Assembly: GCA_043806975.1 (NCBI GenBank)
Contig: JAZDGL010000065.1
Location: 1 to 9,209, forward strand
Origin: JAZDGL01 sp043806975
GTDB taxonomy: Bacteria; Patescibacteriota; Minisyncoccia; CAYZDR01
Direction of reading: 5' to 3'
DNA: 9,209 nt
Shown here: piece after piece, positions 5,561-9,209 of the stretch
How positions within the stretch are numbered: the stretch's first letter is position 1
Layout: the number at the start of each line of letters is the position of its first letter
Translations under genes and position numbers: made by a program
The notes under the pieces: model-generated
Told to the model about the DNA's origin: nothing
What the model saw: only the letters and a program-made list of their open reading frames with translations
Database searches by the model: none

Positions 5561-6213
5561 AACTTGATTTAAATATTATGCCTGTTAAAACCAGGAAGGC
5601 GTTTGTTTTTTTGTCTTCTCAGCTATGGGTTGGAGAATCTAGATGGTATCTTGCAGGAGGAACGGCTTTGGCATTGCAGGGTTGCCATCGTAAGTCCGTA
5701 GATTTGGATTTTTTTACAACGCAAAAAGATTTTGAAAGCTCCGAATTTTTAAATACATTTCCCGAAAACGAAGATTGGAAAATTACAATAAACAAGAAAA
5801 ATACTATTTACGGAGAACTGTTTAAAGCCAAAGCAAGCTTTATCGCGTATCCGTATTTTGTTCCCGATCAGGAATTTATTGAATATGGAAATATAAAAAT
5901 TCTCAGGCCAAGGGATATTGCAGTTATGAAAATTATCGCGATTTCCCAGCGCGGTAGAAAAAGGGATTTTTTTGATCTGTATTGGTGCGCGAAAAATATT
6001 GAGCTGCTAGAAAATTTAATTAGGAGGTTAAAAAAGCAGTATCCAATGGTTGCTCATGATTACCACCACATTTTAAAAAGCATGGTTTATTTTGATGATG
6101 CTGAAAGCGATCCGAATCCTGAGATTTATTTTAATGCCAGTTGGAGTGGGGTAAAAAAGTTTTTTTCTAAAGAAATTCCAAAAATAACAAAAGGAATAAT
6201 GAAGTTGGAATAG
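5536..6213 (+). CDS. AbiEii/AbiGii-family nucleotidyltransferase (putative toxin)
   Basis: 225 aa. The nucleotidyltransferase core is clear: AGGTALALQ at residues 40-48 and HRKSVDLDFF at 51-60, with Asp56 and Asp58 as the likely metal ligands. The later family motif QRGRKRDFFDLYW (138-150) is also present. Members of this family transfer nucleotides, in some cases to tRNA acceptor ends, and act as toxins of type IV-like toxin-antitoxin or phage abortive-infection systems. Whether this one is toxic is inference. The start at 5536 overlaps the upstream gene by 25 nt. An ATG at 5578 would shorten the protein by 14 residues, but the longer start keeps the N-terminal helix usual before the GGTAL motif. 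All core motifs are present. Confidence 0.9.
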   Translation: MDDTSKKLELDLNIMPVKTRKAFVFLSSQLWVGESRWYLAGGTALALQGCHRKSVDLDFFTTQKDFESSEFLNTFPENEDWKITINKKNTIYGELFKAKASFIAYPYFVPDQEFIEYGNIKILRPRDIAVMKIIAISQRGRKRDFFDLYWCAKNIELLENLIRRLKKQYPMVAHDYHHILKSMVYFDDAESDPNPEIYFNASWSGVKKFFSKEIPKITKGIMKLE

Positions 6214-6228
6214 CAGGGGCGAATTAAT

Positions 6229-6282
6229 CTCAAAAAACAGCTTTTTATGTTGTTTTTTGGTTGGAAAAGAGGGTTTTGCCAA
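6229..6282 (+). repeat. Shared 3' flank of accessory cassettes, copy B
   Basis: Second copy of the segment at 5235-5290, with the same ordered pieces (caaaaaacagctt, T-run, ggttggaaaagagggttttgccaa). It starts 16 nt after the stop codon of the AbiEii-type gene. Confidence 0.75.
6231..6259. terminator. Terminator after the AbiEii-type gene
   Basis: A perfect 9-bp stem, caaaaaaca (6231-6239) with tgttttttg (6251-6259), loop of 11 bases. The A-run and T-run layout matches the hairpin after the ATPase gene. Confidence 0.7.
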
Positions 6283-6321
6283 CTTAAATTCTATTCCAAA
6301 GCTTAAGTTTTTTGATGAAAC

Positions 6322-6358
6322 ACCTCATTAGGAGAGGTCTCTTTCAAGGAGACCTTTT
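6322..6358 (+). terminator. Intrinsic terminator with an overlapping alternative hairpin
   Basis: aggtctc (6335-6341) pairs perfectly with gagacct (6349-6355), followed by tttt-attt, a standard intrinsic terminator. Just before it, acctc (6322-6326) can pair with gaggt (6334-6338), using bases of the terminator stem, so the two folds exclude each other. A further 7-bp inverted repeat (aacttaa 6281-6287 with ttaagtt 6303-6309, then a T-run) lies upstream. The 214-bp gap 6214-6427 holds these hairpins and a promoter; I see no gene in it. Confidence 0.65.
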
Positions 6359-6360
6359 AT

Positions 6361-6389
6361 TTGCTCAAATCCCCCAAACCCTTTATAAT
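6361..6389 (+). promoter_or_regulatory. Promoter of the DUF167-comEC operon
   Basis: TTGCTC (6361-6366), a 17-bp spacer and consensus TATAAT (6384-6389). The predicted start near 6396 gives a leader of about 32 nt. It lies just after the terminator at 6335-6358, which separates this operon from the accessory zone. Confidence 0.7.
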
Positions 6390-6427
6390 TAAATCAATAA
6401 ACATCCCAAAGGTATTATTTTATCCGT

Positions 6428-6643
6428 ATGCTTAATGTAAAAGTTATTACCAATGCCAAACAGAATAAAATTGAAAAAACAGGCGAGAGCGGTTTTAAAA
6501 TTTATATAACCCAGAAGCCCGAAAAGGGGAAAGCGAATGAAAAGGTTTTAGATATGTTGGCGGAGCATTTAAAAATCCCCAAAAGTCGGATAAAAATAAA
6601 ATTGGGAGCAAAAACAAATAAAAAAGTGATTGAAATTGAATAA
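6428..6643 (+). CDS. DUF167/YggU family protein
   Basis: 71 aa, lysine-rich and small. It carries the family pattern: KVxxNAKxxxI near the start, KPEKGKANEKVLDMLAEHL (about residues 31-49), then SRIKIKLGAKTNKKVIEI at the end. The family is widespread in bacteria, archaea and eukaryotes. Structures are known but no biochemical role is settled, so I assign none. Here the gene leads the comEC operon and its 3' end overlaps the start of comEC. A weak AAAGG lies about 15 nt before the ATG, farther than usual for a ribosome binding site. Length is typical or slightly short. Confidence 0.9.
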   Translation: MLNVKVITNAKQNKIEKTGESGFKIYITQKPEKGKANEKVLDMLAEHLKIPKSRIKIKLGAKTNKKVIEIE

Positions 6644-8096
6644 AATTTATAATTCAAAATCAACGATTTTCTTTTGGCTTTTAATGGCGTTTATTTGCGG
6701 AGTTGGGTTTGCGTCATTTTTTAGTATCGGAGGGGTTCCCCTGCTATTAGCATTATTTTTTTCTGCGGGATTGTTTTTCTGCGGAATAATTTTTAAACAA
6801 AAATTTCTGCTTCTTGCGAGCAGTTTTTTTATAATTTTTACTTTGGGCGCGGCAAGGGTGAACCGCGCTTTTAATTCCGCCAAAATTAATTTTATTTTTG
6901 CAAATTCAAAAAGCCAAGTTGTAGAAGGAATAATTTGCGAAGATCCCGATGAAAGGCTGGGATATGCTAATTTAGTCTTGCAAGAAAGCAAATCAGAAAA
7001 GCGAATACTAGTAAGAACCGCTAATTATCCTGAATATTCTTATGGCGATAAGATAATCGTGGAAGGAAAATTTGATCCGGCGTCTAAAAGCGATGATTTT
7101 TCTTGGCAGGGGTATTTAATGCGGCATGAATTGGCGGCAACTGTTTATTATCCAAAAATAACGGTAGTTTCTAAAAATCAGGGCAGTAAAGCGTTAAATC
7201 TGATATTTTCATTAAGAAAACTTATTTCAAAAAAACTTTCTGCCTCTATTTCTGGCGCGGAAAGCCAATTTCTCGCGGCTTTGCTGCTTGGCTACAAGAA
7301 TACGGTTTCCAGCTATTGGAAAAATGTTTTTTCGCGAACAGGAACTAGCCATATAATTTCCATATCGGGAATGCATATTTCAATTCTTTCGGGAATGTTT
7401 TTGATATTTTTATTTTGGCTGGGGATGCCTAGAAAATGGGCATTTTGGGCGGTTTTTCTAGGACTTGTTTTTTATTCCGTTTTTTCAGGATGTTCCCCGT
7501 CCACTATTCGTGCGAGTATTATGGGAATTTTGGTTCTTTTGGCGTCTTGTGTCGGGCGAATGCCTTCGCGAAGAAATATCCTAGCTTTTTCCGCCGCTAT
7601 TATGCTTTTGGCGAATCCTTTAATTTTGCGGTTTGATGTGGGCTTTCAGTTATCATTCCTTTCAGTGGCGGGAATTTTTTATTTGTGGCCGGCGCTAGAA
7701 AAAATTACAAGCAATTTTCCCAATCCGCTTCAAATAAAAAGCCTTGTTTCACTGTCTCTTTCGGCGCAAATAATGACTTTGCCAGTCGTTCTATTAAAAT
7801 TTAAATTATTTTCAGCGGTTGCCCCGCTGGCTAATTTGCTAATCGTTCCATTCGTTCCTTTAATAATGATTTTGGGATTAGCTCCAATTGCGCTTATTTT
7901 CCTTTCTGATAATTTTTTGAGGCTTTTGTTCCTTCCCGCAGAAGAGCTTACGAAAATAATTTTGAAATTTTTAGAGATTTTTTCTAGGCTTCCCGCGGTG
8001 GACACAAGTATCGGCTGGGGGGCTGCTTGTATTTCGTATGTGTTTATTTTATTTTTTATCTTTAAATGCAATGCTGAATTTAATTTGATTTTATGA
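6630..8096 (+). CDS. comEC: ComEC/Rec2-family DNA uptake channel, membrane part only
   Basis: 488 aa. The N-terminus has two or three membrane helices (about residues 12-65), then a soluble region with the DUF4131 OB-like pattern (about 75-180, including YGDKIIVEGKFDP). The Competence domain follows, with the hallmark GTSHIISISGMHIS (238-251) and many helices to the end, including STIRASIMG and DVGFQLSFLSV. In natural transformation ComEC carries single-stranded DNA across the inner membrane. The fused metallo-beta-lactamase domain seen in Bacillus ComEC is missing here and is encoded by the next gene, which overlaps by 4 nt (ATGA). The start is uncertain: TTG at 6630 or TTG at 6636, both overlapping the upstream gene. 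The first ATG (6684) would cut into the first helix. Confidence 0.92.
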   Translation: MKLNKIYNSKSTIFFWLLMAFICGVGFASFFSIGGVPLLLALFFSAGLFFCGIIFKQKFLLLASSFFIIFTLGAARVNRAFNSAKINFIFANSKSQVVEGIICEDPDERLGYANLVLQESKSEKRILVRTANYPEYSYGDKIIVEGKFDPASKSDDFSWQGYLMRHELAATVYYPKITVVSKNQGSKALNLIFSLRKLISKKLSASISGAESQFLAALLLGYKNTVSSYWKNVFSRTGTSHIISISGMHISILSGMFLIFLFWLGMPRKWAFWAVFLGLVFYSVFSGCSPSTIRASIMGILVLLASCVGRMPSRRNILAFSAAIMLLANPLILRFDVGFQLSFLSVAGIFYLWPALEKITSNFPNPLQIKSLVSLSLSAQIMTLPVVLLKFKLFSAVAPLANLLIVPFVPLIMILGLAPIALIFLSDNFLRLLFLPAEELTKIILKFLEIFSRLPAVDTSIGWGAACISYVFILFFIFKCNAEFNLIL

Positions 8097-8953
8097 AAAA
8101 GATTTTCGCGGTATTTTTTGTTTTTTTGCTTGTCTTTTTTTCTTTTTTGCGATATTCAAGTTCGCAAAGGGATTCTGCGCTTACCGAGGTGGTTTTTTTT
8201 GATGTCGGGCAGGGGGACGCGGCTTTAATTCAGTCTCCTTTTAATCAAGATATTTTAATTGACGGAGGACCTGGAAAAATAATTTTGGAGAAGCTGGGGC
8301 AGAGAATGGGGATGTTTAACAAGGATTTGGAAATTGTTTTTTTAACGCATAACCACAGCGATCATTTAGACGGGATTTTGGAGGCGGTAAAAAGCGGATA
8401 TAAAATTAAGGCTTTTGTTTATGCTAACGATATATGCCAAGGAGCGGATTGCGATGAGCTTTTTGCTTTTGCTAGAAAAAATATTCCGAAAGTTATTCAG
8501 GCGGAGATTGGGATGAAATTTGATTTATTTTGCAATGAGAGCGACGCGGATTGCTATTGGATAAAAATTTTGGGGCCGGAAGAGAAATTTAGGCAGGACA
8601 AAAATTTGAATAATTCTTCAATTATTTTGAAGGCGCATCTTTCGCAAGGTGATTTTTTGTTCACAGGCGATGCGGAAAACAAGGTTTGGAATTATATTAT
8701 TGCCAACGGAGAAGAAGACGAGCTGTCTCGTATTTGCGAAATTTTTAACGCGGATATTCTAAAAGCGCCGCATCATGGATCAAAGACAGGAATATCAGAG
8801 GAGCTTTTAAAATTAACCACCCCAAAAGAGGCGGTTGTAAGCTGCGGGAAGGACAATAAATTTGGGCATCCTCATCCAAGCGCGTTAAAATTATTAGATT
8901 CATTCGGGGCGATTATTAGAAGGACGGATTTGGACGGAGACATTGGGTATTAG
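8093..8953 (+). CDS. ComEC-type metallo-beta-lactamase-fold protein, separate gene
   Basis: 286 aa. One N-terminal membrane anchor or uncleaved signal (about residues 2-22) is followed by the metallo-beta-lactamase fold: FDVGQGDA (Asp37-Asp42), the metal site THNHSDH (His86, His88, Asp90, His91), FTGDAE with Asp193, APHHGS (His227, His228) and FGHPHP (His259, His261). The end RTDLDGDI is the usual close of ComEC metallo domains. The anchor should place the enzyme outside the inner membrane, next to the ComEC channel, where it may degrade the non-transported strand; this is inferred from the family. All metal ligands are present, so it should be active. The gene overlaps comEC by 4 nt and ends the operon. 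Confidence 0.92.
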   Translation: MKKIFAVFFVFLLVFFSFLRYSSSQRDSALTEVVFFDVGQGDAALIQSPFNQDILIDGGPGKIILEKLGQRMGMFNKDLEIVFLTHNHSDHLDGILEAVKSGYKIKAFVYANDICQGADCDELFAFARKNIPKVIQAEIGMKFDLFCNESDADCYWIKILGPEEKFRQDKNLNNSSIILKAHLSQGDFLFTGDAENKVWNYIIANGEEDELSRICEIFNADILKAPHHGSKTGISEELLKLTTPKEAVVSCGKDNKFGHPHPSALKLLDSFGAIIRRTDLDGDIGY

Positions 8954-9037
8954 TTATAAAGTTATAAAGTTTTAAAGCGAAAAACCCGTCTATCGCATTT
9001 ACTTTACAACATTTAACTTTATAACTTCGTTATAACT
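8952..9037. repeat. Imperfect inverted repeat after the comEC operon
   Basis: agttataaagttataaagtt (8952-8971) faces aactttataact plus ttataact (9015-9037), interrupted by three extra bases. The left arm is itself a tandem repeat of ttataaag and starts within the stop codon of the metallo-beta-lactamase gene. It could act as a weak terminator or be a remnant of an AT-rich dispersed repeat. Confidence 0.6.
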
Positions 9038-9110
9038 TTGTTGAAGATTTGCTAAAAATGAAATTTTCGGGTAATGTGGTAAAAAAGTGTTGGTAAAATA
9101 GTCGCTTTTA

Positions 9111-9175
9111 TTGTAGAATAAGGCATAACTAGCTAATAAATTCAAATCAATTTAAATTTATGGTGTATTCTACAA
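9111..9175. repeat. 10-bp inverted repeat pair near the right edge
   Basis: ttgtagaata (9111-9120) is the exact reverse complement of 9166-9175, with 45 bases between that are very AT-rich. Between 8954 and the window end I see no credible gene, only very short reading frames. The pair could be an operator or regulatory hairpin of a gene beyond the window, or the edges of a small element. Confidence 0.5.
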
Positions 9176-9209
9176 AAAAAGTGTCCATTTTGTAATAGTT
9201 CGATAACAA

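Noticed and set aside
6205..6299. Inverted pair ttggaatag / ctattccaa flanking the terminator after the AbiEii-type gene
   Set aside because: Nine bases, with the left arm overlapping the last codons and stop. It may be chance in AT-rich DNA, and I saw no matching element ends elsewhere.
6314..6360. Possible PyrR-type attenuator (GAGAGG in a loop before a terminator)
   Set aside because: Only the GAGAGG core matches; the bases before it do not fit the PyrR consensus, and the downstream genes are not pyrimidine genes.
9058..9195. Very short reading frames (11-12 codons) near the right edge
   Set aside because: Too short, without ribosome binding signal or recognisable peptide; more likely chance.

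Overview
The window looks like a piece of a low-GC bacterial chromosome from an uncultivated, fermentative, anaerobic lineage. I infer Patescibacteria (Candidate Phyla Radiation). The reasons are short AT-rich spacers, start codons without clear Shine-Dalgarno sequences, a class III ribonucleotide reductase next to a small redox protein, a ComEC split into two genes, and many short palindromic repeats. The genetic code appears standard: no long gene needs in-frame TGA read as an amino acid. All genes I support lie on the + strand. The lineage call is inference, not a database result.

Layout. (1) 1-3841 is an anaerobic deoxynucleotide synthesis block: nrdD (glycyl-radical ribonucleoside-triphosphate reductase), a small membrane protein, nrdG (radical-SAM activase, overlapping the membrane protein gene by 7 nt), then a CPNC glutaredoxin/thioredoxin-like protein with its own promoter. 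NrdG makes the glycyl radical on NrdD, and the small redox protein could supply electrons. Direct copies of a roughly 66-bp repeat lie on either side of the block (1-67 and 3921-3986). (2) 4021-6281 is an accessory zone of two cassettes. One is an AAA ATPase of the DUF4143 type behind a duplicated dyad element carrying the -35 box. The other is a two-gene module, a DUF6922-like small protein plus an AbiEii-type nucleotidyltransferase, that resembles a toxin-antitoxin pair. Both have a consensus extended -10 promoter exactly 6 nt before the ATG, which suggests leaderless mRNAs, and both end in nearly the same terminator-bearing 3' flank. (3) 6361-8953 is an operon of a DUF167/YggU protein, the membrane channel part of ComEC, and a separate ComEC-type metallo-beta-lactamase protein, each overlapping the next by a few bases. 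It is probably the DNA-uptake channel. (4) 8954-9209 is non-coding and rich in inverted repeats.

The most notable observation is inside nrdG. A 99-bp segment (33 codons, 3131-3229) made of two palindromic repeat units interrupts a conserved part of the protein without breaking the frame. Related units occur between genes nearby. This resembles the protein-invading palindromic elements described in Rickettsia. I did not see a clearly new multi-gene system. The best leads are the coding palindromic insertion, the repeated cassette architecture of the accessory zone, and the duplicated operator-like element before the ATPase.
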